Below, piece after piece: positions 21,795 through 32,640 of a stretch of 64,000 bases of DNA. A program made the position numbers and the translations under genes. Under the pieces are notes generated by a model. The model made no database searches and was not told where the DNA came from. It worked only from the letters and a program-made list of their open reading frames with translations. The stretch's first letter is position 1; each line of letters begins with the position of its first letter. The stretch lies in the NCBI GenBank assembly GCA_026182355.1, contig JAPFBL010000601.1:1-64000 (forward strand), read 5' to 3'. Source of the stretch: Hermatobates lingyangjiaoensis (lineage: Eukaryota > Arthropoda > Insecta > Hemiptera > Hermatobatidae).

Positions 21795-21990
21795 GAAAAA
21801 TTTTAAGAGCAAAGTCTTTTTTCTTAAGCAGTGGTTTTTACGTTGAATTTGGTTTCAGGCGTTTATTGTTAAATCCAGTTAGGTTAGGTTACAGTGGCTG
21901 TCCCAAGAGAGAACACATAGGCCGCAAGCCGGCCCCTTGTGATACCACAAAGCAGAATTGGGGCTATTCTCCCCCGTCCCTGGTCCACTC
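21795..21990 (-). repeat. SINE tail fragment plus duplicated upstream segment
   Basis: Segment 21795-21905 (TTTTTTCTTAAGCAGTGGTT, GTTTATTGTTAAATCCAGTT) recurs at 22724-22835. It leads into a minus-strand SINE type 1 tail (GGTTACAGTGGCTGTCCC), so the SINE tail and its flank were duplicated together. Confidence 0.65.
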
Positions 21991-22340
21991 GAACCATCTA
22001 GAGAGAACAATAAATCTAGACAGACCCCTGATATCAGTGAATGCTAAGTTCTCAAGATTGTCAAAGAAATATTCAAAGAAAAAAAATTAAATCTAGTTAT
22101 CGATGAAAATCATGTGCTGTACACCTATTCCTATTTCTGTGATCTTTTTCCTTCCTTCGTCCCTATAGTTAAAAAAATTGTTTGTCAAGTTTGACAAAAG
22201 TTGATAAATTAAAAGTAAAATTAACATTTTTAAATAATTTTTTAAATAAAAAAGTGATACCTAAATCATTAATTCCGAAATGTTTAATTCATATTTGTCA
22301 AGGTCCCTTTTATAATTTTCTTTAGCCATTACTAAAAAAG

Positions 22341-22425
22341 CAGTTCAGATTTTACTCTGACGAAGACCGTTTGTTAAATTTGAAAGATCTTAGTCTTTTT
22401 TCTGATTTTCTTACTGTAGTTTTTA
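22341..22425 (+). mobile_element. Hammerhead-like element, family A, degenerate
   Basis: ACT, CTGACGA, extra A, GACCG then decayed helix II, GAAA, AGATCT, T and AGTC are still visible at 22354-22395. The outer half is strongly diverged. Confidence 0.6.
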
Positions 22426-22444
22426 AATTGTTACCTACATGTGT

Positions 22445-22620
22445 AAGTAGTCTTACAATGTTACATTATGGAAAGGTCCATTTGTAGGCTCAAATGTAAT
22501 TAGAGAAAACTTTTTTCATCCTAAACTGATAAATCCAGAGTTTTGAAATTTTGGCATCATTTCAAAAATTGTGAAATTAATTAATTTGCGAAATGAATAC
22601 ATAACAAGGATAAAAAATTT
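22445..22620 (+). repeat. Family T fragment
   Basis: The segment GGAAAGGTCCATTTGTAGGC through TTTTGAAATTTTGGCATCAT parallels 12540-12640 of family T copy 1, including the TCCTAAACTGATAAA counterpart of its CTACTAAACTACTAAA. Confidence 0.55.
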
Positions 22621-22723
22621 AAAAATTTTCACATCCAGGCAAGGTATGTTTTGCTACAAAATGTAATAGTTTTGGCTGATAACTTTGAAGCTTTGTTAAC
22701 AGATGAAATGGAACTACAATAGA

Positions 22724-22835
22724 TTAGAAAAATTTTAAGAGCGTAGTCTTTTTTCTTAAGCAATGGTTTTTACGTTGAATTTTGTTTCAGGTGTTTATTG
22801 TTAAATCCAGTTAGATTAGGTTACAGTGGCCGTCC
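22724..22835 (-). repeat. Second copy of the SINE-tail flank segment
   Basis: Partner of 21795-21905; it also ends in a SINE tail start (GGTTACAGTGGCCGTCCC). Confidence 0.65.
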
Positions 22836-22992
22836 CGAGAGTAACCTAACCCAAAAGAGTAACCTTTTGAACTTTTCATCTCAAAATAGTACATTTTGAG
22901 AGAATAAGCTGAATACTTTTTCCACTGAAATTACACAGACGAAATGGGATGTTATGAGTTGTTTTACGTTTTCAGAATATGCTTTTTTCTGC

Positions 22993-23300
22993 TCAGTGGC
23001 AACGTGCTCGCTCTTTGAACTGGTAGTTCTGGGGTTTCATAACCCACTCTGACCATCGTTTAATTTACGAGTTGAATAAATCTGAGCACTTAGTCTTTTG
23101 AAGAGGACGTTAAGCCGTCGGTCCTGAGCCTGTACGATATCAGGCATTCGTTAAAGATCCCTACTCTAACTACACTTGAATTAGGTAAAATTTAGGACTT
23201 TCAATGTAGATTCAATGTGCATTGTATGGTTATCACGATGTGTCAATGTTTGGCCTACGCGTGTTCCCTTGTGGGACTGCCACTGCAACCTAACCCAAAC
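22993..23300 (+). mobile_element. tRNA-derived SINE, tail type 1
   Basis: Head with CTCAGTGGCAACGTGCTCGC and a damaged B box, body with GAGGACGTTAAGCCGTCGGT and TTCGTTAAAGATCCCTACTC, and tail GTTCCCTTGTGGGACTGCCA followed by CTGCAACCTAACC. A 63-codon minus-strand frame inside it is just SINE sequence. Confidence 0.85.
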
Positions 23301-24660
23301 AGTTAACTGTACAACAATGAGAGTTTGTCGAAAACTCAATCTAAAATTAACAAGTTTAAGCAAAATCAACACTTTCTAAAGTCAAAAAACGCAATAATGC
23401 CAAAAAAACTGAAAACTTATCTTGTAATACTAATGACCAAGAGTTAAGTAAAATACTACTAAAACTCAACTTATTATCGACCAGATTGATTTTATGTTTA
23501 CTTATATCAATTTTGAGTGTAGGACACCCCAATTTTTGATATTTTGATCATGTCTGGAAAGACATTTATATTTTCATCTTTTATATATATTATATGGTTT
23601 CCTCATCTTTTCCTATCTTTTCATCTCAGTTATCTTTATAGTCCTTTTATTATCTATTTTATGACTACATTTTTATTCTTATTTTTTTCATTCATAATGT
23701 TACTTATTTTTTCTCTGCTCGCCTTTTAACAGGGCGTAGTGCTAGCTGCATTGTTAGTTTCCAACTGTCTCTGCATTGCTGCGTTTATCCTTTAATTTTT
23801 TCTCCTGATTACGGTTGAAACCGACAATCGTAGAATATAAATGCTATACTTCCATTATATATGTTTTGTAGTTATATTGAACTAAATATAGTTTAGTTTT
23901 GTAGCCATGTAGTTATCAATTATTTTTTATATACGAAAAGATATTGTAAGTGTAACCATCCGGAAGGCATTACTTTCATACCCCAGTACTATAAGATTTA
24001 TCTATTAAATTAATTGAAACTTAATAACTAATATTTTTATAAGTAAATAAACATTTTTGTGATTTTATTACAATTTTTTTTTAATTTATTAAAAAATTAA
24101 GTAAGCAAGTTGTTTCAAGTTCACCACTAAATCCATAAACATGTTTTAATGAAGTGTATTTATTTTCAGGTGCCTGGGAGATCTCTGTGGAAGATAAATT
24201 TTACAGGTTTTTATCTTTTATTATATTATAAATAATGAGGTTATAGAAAGATTTTCTTTATCTATTATCAAATGAAAAGATAACTCTAGGTTCCGATTAA
24301 ATAGTTCTTAACATAACTTTGTTTTTTTTATATATTTTATGTAATTGCAATATTTAAATGTGGCACATGACTAGAAACATTGTAAGGAAGGTAAAATGCA
24401 CCATAAGGGATGTAATAATGTACAAATTATAACTCTCAATTATGAAATTAACCTCTGATATCACTCGGGAAAGAGTATGAAAATAAATAACAACTAATAT
24501 ATGATCAAGTAATATATAAAATGTTTTAAAAAATAATGGGAAGAAAATATATAGTGTTTTATAGACATGAAATGTCGACTTCAGGAAGTTTTCTTAGCTG
24601 TATGCTTGGCAATTTCTCGGAACATTAGGTGAAAAAAATTCTTTCAACAAAAAGATGAGT
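23301..24660. other. No recognised gene
   Basis: AT-rich DNA. GAGTGTAGGACACCCC at 23513 matches the end motif of family T. A 61-codon Phe/Ile-rich frame at 23544-23729 resembles a membrane segment only by composition. Confidence 0.4.
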
Positions 24661-24666
24661 ATTATA

Positions 24667-25228
24667 AAAGTTATAGACCTGTTTATAGAACGAGATTTAG
24701 TTCTATAATCTATTTTTAAGTATTATTATAGACAATATAAAGTTATAGACCTGTTTATAGAACGAGAATTAGTTCTATAATCTATTTTTAAGTATTGTTA
24801 TAGACAATATAAAGTTATAGACCTGTTTATAGAACGAGATTTAGTTCTATAATCTATTTTTAAGTATTGTTATAGACAATATAAAGGTATAGACCTGTTT
24901 ATAGAACGAGAATTAGTTCTATAATCTATTTTTAAGTATTGTTATAGACAATATAAAGTTATAGACCTGTTTATAGAACGAGATTTAGTTCTATAATCTA
25001 TTTTTAAGTATTGTTATAGACAATATAAAGTTATAGACCTGTTTATAGAACGAGATTTGGTTCTATAATCTATTTTTAAGTATTGTTATAGACAATATAA
25101 AGTTATAGACCTGTTTATAGAACGAGATTTAGTTCTATAATCTATTTTTAAGTATTGCTATAGACAATATAAAGTTATAGACCTGTTTATAGAACGAGAA
25201 TTAGTTCTATAATCTATTTTTAAGTATT
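24667..25228 (+). repeat. 72-bp satellite, about 8 copies
   Basis: Units begin with AAAGTTATAGACCTGTTTAT at 24667, 24739, 24811, 24883, 24955, 25027, 25099 and 25171 (the fourth has AAAGG). Each contains an inverted repeat TATAGAAC...GTTCTATA around an 8-nt loop. The loop reads GAGATTTA in units 1, 3, 5 and 7, GAGATTTG in 6, and GAGAATTA in 2, 4 and 8. This alternation suggests amplification as dimers. Confidence 0.95.
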
Positions 25229-25721
25229 TGTTTTATCTCAAAACCCATATGGGATCTTGAGGTTTGCAAAAATTGTTTGATTTGGTTGATTAAAGGGATG
25301 TAAAAGAATGTTGCTCTAAAAATATTTTTATGATGGCTAAAATCGATAAAATTATGATGATTTTTAGTTTTATGGTTAAAATCAATACATCATTGCTGCG
25401 TGCCTATATAGTCAAGAATGCGTTCTTTTCATATCAGCATTGAGTGTCTAGGTAAGACAGCTGTGAAAAGCAGTAGTTGAAAAGTATTTAGTGGTCGCAG
25501 CTTTGAGATGAGAATATGCTTTTGAAACATAAGAGAAACCTATCTCACCGCAGGTGAATGTTACGTGAACACTATTTTGTTCATTGATATATACATTTGG
25601 TTATAAAACATACCAGTAGATATCAATAATATAAATTTTACGAAAATTCCATATAAAATTATAGGAAACTTTAACATAAATTTTGTTGGAAATTTACGAC
25701 GCCCTATATAGAATTAGTCTT

Positions 25722-25799
25722 TTTTATGTGGTATTACAAAGGACCAATGTTCGACCTGTGTGTTCCCTTGTGGGACTGCCACTGCAACCTAACCTAACC
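25722..25799 (+). mobile_element. SINE type 1 tail fragment
   Basis: GTTCCCTTGTGGGACTGCCA and CTGCAACCTAACCTAACC match the type 1 tail; head and body are absent. Confidence 0.8.
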
Positions 25800-26800
25800 T
25801 ATTTAGTATTTAAAGTAGTGCAACATATTTGCAACTTTTGCAACATATGTTTGCATACATATTTGCAACATATGCAAATATGAGCTGTGAGTGATACAAA
25901 GTTTTATTGTACAGGGCTAATGTCCCCAAGGCGATGTGCTTAAAAAAAAACTTGACTACTCTTAAATGCAATTCATATGCGTAATGCATATATACTGTTA
26001 ATTTTATTGTGCATATTTAAATACTTATAAATAAAATACGAATGCTGTTTTTCATTTTAAATGTATGAAGTTTTCACCTGTAAGATGACACAATTTTATT
26101 AATAAGTTGTTGGGGTCGTAGAAAAAGTTAAGTGTTATGAGCATTCATCCTTTACTTCAATCAAAATCATTAAAACAAAACCCTTTCGCAAATTATAAGT
26201 TGTTTAATTTCAAATAATCTGTAGAAGTCAGGAAAATAACTTTTTTTTTCATTTTTAAGCCATTATAGTGAAATCTTTAATGATTCTTTTGAAAAAGTTA
26301 GTTGTATGAAGTAGAAACTGGATTCCTAAGAAACTGAAGCGACGTGGGGATCAGGCAAGTACGTGTTGAAGATGGAAGCCGTTAGTTAGTCCGATATGGA
26401 GCTCGACGCTGACTGTCTACGCTATTGTGCTTCCAGCACCGGAACGAAAACACACATACACAACTCACCGAGGGGCAGTTTCTTTCATTTCTTTTGGTAT
26501 AACTTCCCAGGCCTACCATTCTTGTTGCTAATTCTTTATGCATACCTATTTATCAAAGTTTTTGGTAATTCAACAGTAAAAACTTATTTCTTAAGTCCAT
26601 GATAAATAATCATATCTGTAATTGGTTAAAACTTTCTTGAAACTGTTTGTAACCGTCTTACCAAAAAGGATTTCCTGTCTCATCAATCTATCCTTTTCTT
26701 TGTTGGCACCCAGAATACTCTGGTGATTCAACCATGGTTATTTGATGTAGGGAGGAAAAAGAAGTCCTTCGCTCTTCCTGAATAAGAAAAAATAAGAGCC
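25800..26800. other. No recognised gene
   Basis: AT-rich with a short TTTGCAACATATGCAAATA inverted motif near 25860. The 68-codon frame at 26396 shows no family signature. Confidence 0.35.
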
Positions 26801-26806
26801 ACTTAT

Positions 26807-26990
26807 GTACCGGGGCTAGCATAACTGTAACCGTTTTGACATTCGAAACCTGGTAGAAATACACGTATATACCGGGGCCAGCATAACTGTAACCGTCTTG
26901 ACATTCGAAACCTGGTAGAAATACACGTATATACCGGGGCCAGCATGACTGTAACCGTTTTGACATTAGAAACCTGGTAGAATTGCGCGA
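26807..26990 (+). repeat. 62-bp minisatellite, 3 copies
   Basis: CGGGGC recurs at 26811, 26873 and 26935 with ACTGTAACCGT(T/C)TTGACATT and GAAACCTGGTAGAA following each time. It is richer in G+C than its surroundings. The 125-codon minus frame through it is the repeat translated. Confidence 0.9.
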
Positions 26991-27164
26991 GTAAATTGAT
27001 TGGTCAAATGCGCGACGTAGCATCGTGGTGTCCGCCTCCGCAAGGTCCACCTTGGACACCCTCAAGGTTTGTGGCTAACCTGGGGGTGACGAAAGAGCAA
27101 CACGGGAAAAAATCGTCAGCCTGATTTGATTTATTGGTGTAATGGCTAGAAAGGTAAGGTACAC

Positions 27165-27366
27165 AGCGATCAAAACAGGTTATTCTATATATACTCACTT
27201 CACGAGGACCGTTTCGTCGTGTATCATTAGTGAGCGGACGGTTGGTTCTCGTGACGTGGCGAAAGGGCTTCACGTTAAAATACATCAATCTATTCTGCTT
27301 TATCATGGTATGGTCGAAAAGCCGAGGAACATGAATAAATCAAAACAGGTTATTCTATATACTAAA
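27165..27366 (+). repeat. Direct repeat pair ATCAAAACAGGTTATTCTAT
   Basis: A 20-bp phrase at 27169 recurs about 171 bp further on. Between them lies an imperfect inverted repeat (CACGAGGACCGT...ACGGTTGGTTCTCGTG). The origin is unknown. Confidence 0.5.
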
Positions 27367-27596
27367 TTTGGAACGAGTTTTGATAAATGCCAAAGTCAAT
27401 CTCCAGTTTGATTATTAAAGATATTGATGGATGTTATAACAAACCAAAAATAACTCAGCAGATAGAACCAACTTCAGTCTTGTAAACTAAACTAATGAAG
27501 TAAAATCGCTTGTTTTAACTTTCGTTGAATAATTGACCATATTTTGCTGAAGCCATTTTTTTTGACAAGTTTTTCCAGGTTTCAAAGTAATAATTA

Positions 27597-27655
27597 TAAT
27601 AATAATAATAATAATAATAATTATTATTATTATTATTATTATTATTACAATTAAA
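27597..27655 (+). repeat. (AAT)n/(ATT)n microsatellite with inversion
   Basis: An AAT run switches to ATT midway, forming a self-complementary tract. Flanking sequences TTTTTCCAGGTTTC (27570) and GAAACTAGGAAAAACTT (27700) are also mirrored, so the whole 27535-27770 block is a palindrome. Confidence 0.8.
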
Positions 27656-27849
27656 GTATTATAACAATTAAATTTAAATTAATTATAATTATTATTATTT
27701 CGAAACTAGGAAAAACTTTTAAAAAAATGGCTTCAGTAAAATATGGTAAATTATTCAACACGAAATTTTTTTAAACGAAGGACTGCTCCCAAACTTTACA
27801 AACTTTACTCCCAAAAATATTTCACATACACACGTAAAATAACAATTAA

Positions 27850-27934
27850 TGATCAAACCACAATATGAAATGGGAAAACAAGACTAAGATCTTTCAACCG
27901 TAACAAGGGTCTTCGTCAGAGTCAAAAACCCAAC
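27850..27934 (-). mobile_element. Hammerhead-like element, family A, single arm
   Basis: Complete unit in minus orientation; the motif spans 27923-27882. Helix II lost two bases (AAGGGTC instead of AAGCGGTC). Confidence 0.7.
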
Positions 27935-27951
27935 TCGTGGTTTCATCACCA

Positions 27952-27953
<2 letters not shown>

Positions 27954-27987
<34 letters not shown>

Positions 27988-28012
27988 ATATATATATATA
28001 TATATATATATC
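27954..28012 (+). repeat. (TA)n microsatellite
   Basis: TA run lying between two family A elements and ending at TCAATGATCAAACC of the next one. Confidence 0.95.
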
Positions 28013-28014
28013 AA

Positions 28015-28223
28015 TGATCAAACCACAATAAGAAATGGGAAAACAAGACTAAGATCTTTGAACCGTAACAAGCGGTCTTCGTCAGAGTCAAAAACCCAAC
28101 TGAAACACCAGATGTTTTCTGCATCTAGTGTTTCAGTTGGGTTTTTGACTCTGATGAAGACCGCTTGTTACGGTTCAAAGATCTTAGTCTTGTTTTCCCA
28201 TTTCTTATTGTGGTTTGATCATT
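28015..28223. mobile_element. Hammerhead-like palindrome, family A, near-perfect
   Basis: Arms of about 90 bp are almost perfect inverted repeats around a loop with AGATGTTTTCTGCATCTAGT. That loop phrase also precedes the family A unit downstream of the PLE EN remnant at 7282. Both arms have CAAA instead of GAAA in the core (minus 28089-28047, plus 28147-28189), so these two copies are probably inactive. The matching mutation in both arms indicates that one arm was copied from the other. Confidence 0.85.
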
Positions 28224-28302
28224 GATTGTTATTTCACGTGTTTCTTTATTTTTTTTAAAAAATTTAAAGAAACGTGTTTCTCTATGTTTCTTTATGTACA
28301 TT

Positions 28303-28425
<123 letters not shown>

Positions 28426-28459
28426 GTTCAATATAAACAAAGAAACATAGAGAAATCAA

Positions 28460-28985
28460 AATAACACACTTACAGCCTCTAATTTTCGGTTTGAACCGTC
28501 TTCAGGAGAGATAAGAGAGGGAAACCAAGCGCACTGGTTCAGAGACGGTTGGAGACCAACAATGTTGCCGCATGCGCGCCCGTTCACAGAAAATAAGGTA
28601 GACAGGAATCAATTTATAATTACATTAAATTAATGGAATATGAAAACAATAAATAAATAAAAGAAAAAATTGAAAAATTAAGGGAAATTGATATATATTA
28701 ACGAACAGAGAAATTGATACATAAACAAAAGTACTGATTAAGCTATGATAGAATAAAATAAAACTAAGAATACAAATAATAATAATAAATGAAACAATTT
28801 ATTAAAAAAAAAAAAAAAAAAATTGGTGATAAAATATGAAAAGGCAAAGAACTTTTAAACATTATCGCTTTAGATTGAGGCCAGGTGCACTGTGCGCAGT
28901 GCGCTTGGTTTCCCTCTCTTATCTCTCCTGAAGACGGTTCAAACCGAAAATTAGAGACTGTAAGTGTGTTATTTTGATTTCTCTA
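28460..28985. mobile_element. Hammerhead-like palindrome, family I (AATT)
   Basis: Arms 28432-28535 and 28875-28990 are inverted repeats, including CAAGCGCACTG against CAGTGCGCTTG and the outer TTTCTCTATGTTTCTTTG. The spacer is AT-rich without ORFs. Both arms carry the full motif with helix I TCTC/GAGA. The block GTTGGAGACCAACA (28548) also occurs in the single copy at 57797. Confidence 0.8.
28923..28957 (+). ncRNA. Hammerhead-like motif, family I
   Basis: Helix I TCTC (28924-28927) with GAGA (28954-28957); CTGAAGA (28928-28934); extra C (28935); helix II GGTT/AACC; GAAA (28946-28949); helix III AATT (28949-28952); A at the cleavage position. The same motif lies in the other arm at 28512-28476 (minus). 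Confidence 0.65.
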
Positions 28986-29044
28986 TGTTTCTTTGTTTAT
29001 ATTGAACTATATTTGTCCGTTTTGGATCGTATTTCCAACGAAAA

Positions 29045-29047
29045 AAA

Positions 29048-29084
<37 letters not shown>

Positions 29085-29345
29085 AAACTAAAATTTATCG
29101 GGACTGGGTCAGTTCTTCAGGTTCAAATTAAACTCTTATTGCCAAAGTTTTGTTCTTTATTTAAAACCTTTTTCATAGGCAGAATAATAAATTTTGAAAC
29201 AGAAAAACTAAGTATTATATTATAAATTATTTTACAAAGAAAAATAGTTTGTGGATTTCAAAAAGAACTGTAGTTTGAATGATCACGTGACACTGAAGTT
29301 AGGTTTAATTTGAACCTGAAGAACTCACCGAGTTCCTATAAACTT
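29045..29345. mobile_element. Hammerhead-like element, family D variant, palindromic
   Basis: After a (TA)n tract, AAAATTTATCGGGACTGGGT begins a left arm with CAGTTCTTCAGGTTCAAATT; the right arm has AATTTGAACCTGAAGAACTC. Inside, ATTGCCAAAGTTTTGTTCTT is a decayed version of the GGTTCTTT...GAAACGTTGGCAAT motif seen intact at 47796-47840. The 83-codon frame across it is not a gene. Other copies lie at 47740-48080 and 58140-58340. Confidence 0.7.
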
Positions 29346-30076
29346 TAGTTTGTTTCTATTCCACGGTCGATACTTTTATCAATATATATATATATATATA
29401 TATTGTAATGGAGGTTAATGAGAAAGCAAGTACTCAAACTAAACGAAATTTGACCCGAACTTATTGGACCAACATTTAGGTCAAATAGAAATTATAAAAA
29501 AATATAACAGCTAAGCAACAGACATTGGACTTCATTAATACAAAAAAGGTGTAATAATTGTTTTAACAAAATTACTGCCGACCATTTCCATTAAGTTAGG
29601 TTCAACCAGATGATTATTTCAGTAACAAGTTTATGATTTTAATAAATTAACTTAAAGGTTATTTATGTAATAAGTTTTGAAATAGTAAGTGTTTTCGTGT
29701 TTTGTTTTACGGGTAGTAAGTATTACATTAGGCAGTGTTAGAGAGGTCATTATCTAGAATAGTGTTCTTTAAGGTGATGAATGCATAAAACAGATTGCTA
29801 AATAGGAGGTCTTTTTTTTTATCCCATTTAGAATTGGTAATAGTTTTGAAACGGCCGTTTTGTTAAATGGAATTTAGAGTGATCCTTGGAAAAGGTCAAA
29901 TGTCTTGGTTTAAAGCCAAGATGAGGTCAAGGTGAGAGGGACCGCCCGACCTATTCAAGTCATGTCCTGCTTTATCCCTCAGTCTCTTGGTCCTAATTTT
30001 AATTTATTTAGCTTTTAACATGTTTATTGTTAATTTTTTTAACAAACACTACAAACGCTTTATGAACTATTAACTT
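29346..30076. other. No recognised feature
   Basis: AT-rich, with the family D outer end TTTCTATTCCACGGTCGATA at 29354 and a (TA)n run at 29383-29402. Nothing else is recognisable. Confidence 0.4.
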
Positions 30077-30418
30077 ATTGTAATACTAGGTTGCAGTGGC
30101 AGTCCCACAAGGGAACACACGTAGGCCGAGCATTGGCCCTTTGTGATACCACACAATTGAAGATTGATTCTACAGTGGGAGTCCTAAATTTTTTGCCTAA
30201 ACTCAAGTGTGTGTAGAGTAGGGATCTTTAACGAGTACCTGACATCGTACAGTCTCGGGACCGACGGTTTAACGTCCTTCTCAGAGGGACGACGCGCTCA
30301 GATTTATTCACCTCCCGTGTGAATAAATCGAGGGCCAGGTGAGGATCGAACCCCGGTCCTATCAGTTCAGAGGCGAGCACATAACCACTGAGCTAGCCTG
30401 ACCCCTATTGTAATACTA
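30077..30418 (-). mobile_element. tRNA-derived SINE with perfect 12-bp target duplication
   Basis: The SINE occupies 30089-30406 and is flanked by the exact direct repeat ATTGTAATACTA at 30077-30088 and 30407-30418. Minus-strand head: A box TAGCTCAGTGG, B box GGTTCGATCC (30352-30343). The body and the type 1 tail are well preserved. The clean duplication indicates insertion by LINE machinery and fairly recent age. Confidence 0.9.
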
Positions 30419-30830
30419 ATTATCTCGAAGAATCTTTATTCAAGAGTAGTGTGGTAAAATAATAAGGATTTACTTTTTGTTTCTGTGTTAATATTTTCTA
30501 TTTTTTATCAAACTTTGTCGTAAAAAGTGGACGGATATCAGTTTTTACAATCTTTTATTATATAAGAACAAAGTTTGGTTTGAAAAAAAAAATTGTTTAA
30601 TATTACTGTAGTCAAAATTGCCGCTTTTCCGCTCTAGAATTGCGTAAAGCTTACAATGGACTGCTTTAAATTACAAAAGTAATGCTGTTCGTGAAAACTT
30701 ATTTATATTATCGTAAATATCAAATATTTGTTTAATGCATTTTTAGGTTTTTCCTTCTATACTATAAATTACTCAGGGTTGACTTATGAAAACTTAGAAA
30801 TACGATATGACAAGTATACCAAAGTCGTAG

Positions 30831-31265
30831 TTAACGATATAAAAAGTTCACCAGCATAGTGTGTATTTTGAGATATTCTAAAGTTATAAGTGAAAAAGAA
30901 TTGTGGAGGTGAACGGTTTCAGTATGTAACTGTATGTATGTATTGTAAATGTATGTATTACTGTATGTAACATTAAAAATAAAAAAAAATCTTGGTAGTT
31001 CAGTTTGGGGATCATCCCGGAATGTAAGGTATTTTTGAAAATCTACTTCATCTACTAGTGCTTTGTAAGGTATACTTGTTGCTCTCCCCAGATAAGAACA
31101 CTTAGTAAAACCATCTTGACTTATTATTCTTTCCTCATCCATTAGTAAGAAACAGAACACAGAATGTGTTTGAATTAAAAAATATTTATTAATATGAATA
31201 TAGAACGATATTTCAATTTGAAGGTATGTGTTAATTGTATTAAGTTTAGCCACTACAATACACAC
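30831..31265 (-). CDS. Unrecognised 144-codon open frame, possibly a gene remnant
   Basis: Residues about 42-93 (starting M-D-E-E-R-I-I-S-Q-D-G-F) have protein-like composition, with L-V-D-E-V-D-F-Q-K-Y-L-T-F-R-D-D-P-Q. The outer parts are Tyr/Ile/Leu-rich and look like translated AT-rich DNA. I do not recognise the family. No convincing splice donor lies at the end of the protein-like block. It could be a decayed exon, a transposon piece or chance. Confidence 0.2.
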   Translation of the reverse strand: MCIVVAKLNTINTYLQIEISFYIHINKYFLIQTHSVFCFLLMDEERIISQDGFTKCSYLGRATSIPYKALVDEVDFQKYLTFRDDPQTELPRFFFIFNVTYSNTYIYNTYIQLHTETVHLHNSFSLITLEYLKIHTMLVNFLYR

Positions 31266-31369
31266 AATCTTTTCTCATATGATGTATTCCCTCATGGAAT
31301 CATATATTGTCATATGATGTTTTGTAAGCATCTAAGAGTAAGTGAAAAAGAATTTCAAAACATAATTGA

Positions 31370-32640
31370 TCATTCACAGTTGTATATAAAGGTGTCACTA
31401 TCTAATAATAATATACATTGATACTTAGTATGAGTTGATTATGTATAATTGTATATCAAAGTACAACTACATAAAAAAACTAAACATTTGTCATTTCATA
31501 TACCTTGATCATACACAATTTTATGTCAATGTATCACCGCCTTATAGTACTAATCATTGTCACAGTGTTTACCTTGACTTATAAAATTGCCTATCAAGGT
31601 AATAAAACAACTAAATAAAACAACTGAATATAATAATTACATAATCATTACCACTGAATATACCTTGATCATACACAATTGTACGTATATCAATGTATAG
31701 TACCTAATAACACTAATCTTTGTCACAGCGTTTACCTTGACATATACAATTTTCTATCATGGTATCACTAAGTAATAAAATCAATCATTGCCACTACATA
31801 TACCTTGATCATACACAATTGTATATCAATGTATACTACCTAATAACACTTATATTTGTCACAGCGTTTACCTTGACATATACAAGTGTCTATCAAGGTA
31901 TCACTACATAATAAAACTACACATTGTCATTTCATACACTTTGTTCAAACACAATTTTATCAATGTATGCTACCTAATAACACTAATCTTTGTCACAGCG
32001 TTTACCTTGACATATACAAGTGTCTATCAAGATATCACTACATAATAAAACTAAACTTTGTCATTTCATATACTTTGTTCAATCACAATTTTTTTCAATG
32101 CATGCTACCTAATAACATTAATCTTTGACACAACTTATACCTTAATATATATAATTGTCTATCAAGGTACCACTACATAATAAAACTAATCATTGTCACC
32201 GTATATGCCTTGATCATACACATTTTTTTTTTTAATGTATGCTACCTAATAACACTAATCTTTGCCACAGCGTTTACCTTGACATATATAAGTGTCTATC
32301 AAGGTATAACTACTTAATAAAATTAATCATTTTATTAAGCTCAAAATGTACACATAACTCAAAAAAGTTACACCTGATTTTTTCAATATATACTACATTG
32401 AAACCTACCTAAAAACACTAATCTTTCTCACAACGTATGCCATAATATATATAATTGTCTATCAAGGTATCACTACACAATAAAACTAATAATTGTGACT
32501 GAATATACCTTGATCATAAACAATTATATGTCAATGTATCACCACCTATAATATTAAATATTCTTATTCTGTATACCTTGATATTACGTTGTCGTATATG
32601 AAAATATCACAACATACGAAAACTAAACATAACTAATTGA
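31370..32640 (+). repeat. Palindromic ~63-bp satellite, about 20 diverged units
   Basis: Units alternate between TACCTTGATCATACACAATT and TACCTTGACATATACAA-type starts, each followed by T(A/C)TATCAAGGTAT, so every unit holds an imperfect palindrome (TACCTTGA...TCAAGGTA). Linkers such as CACTACATAATAAAACTAA and CTACCTAATAACACTAATC separate them; two units make a ~125-bp higher-order repeat. Two 75-80 codon frames inside are repeat translations. Confidence 0.85.

Noticed and set aside
24667..25228. Self-cleaving ribozyme in the 72-bp satellite
   Set aside because: There is no CUGANGA or GAAA core in the unit; the hairpin alone is not enough.
27169..27260. Hammerhead-like pattern CTAATGA...GACGAAACGG on the minus strand
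   Set aside because: GAAA and a CUGA-like box are present, but the sequence between cannot form helix II and helix III is not palindromic.
31370..32640. CRISPR-like array
   Set aside because: Repeats are diverged, spacers are themselves repeated, and the sequence is eukaryotic.
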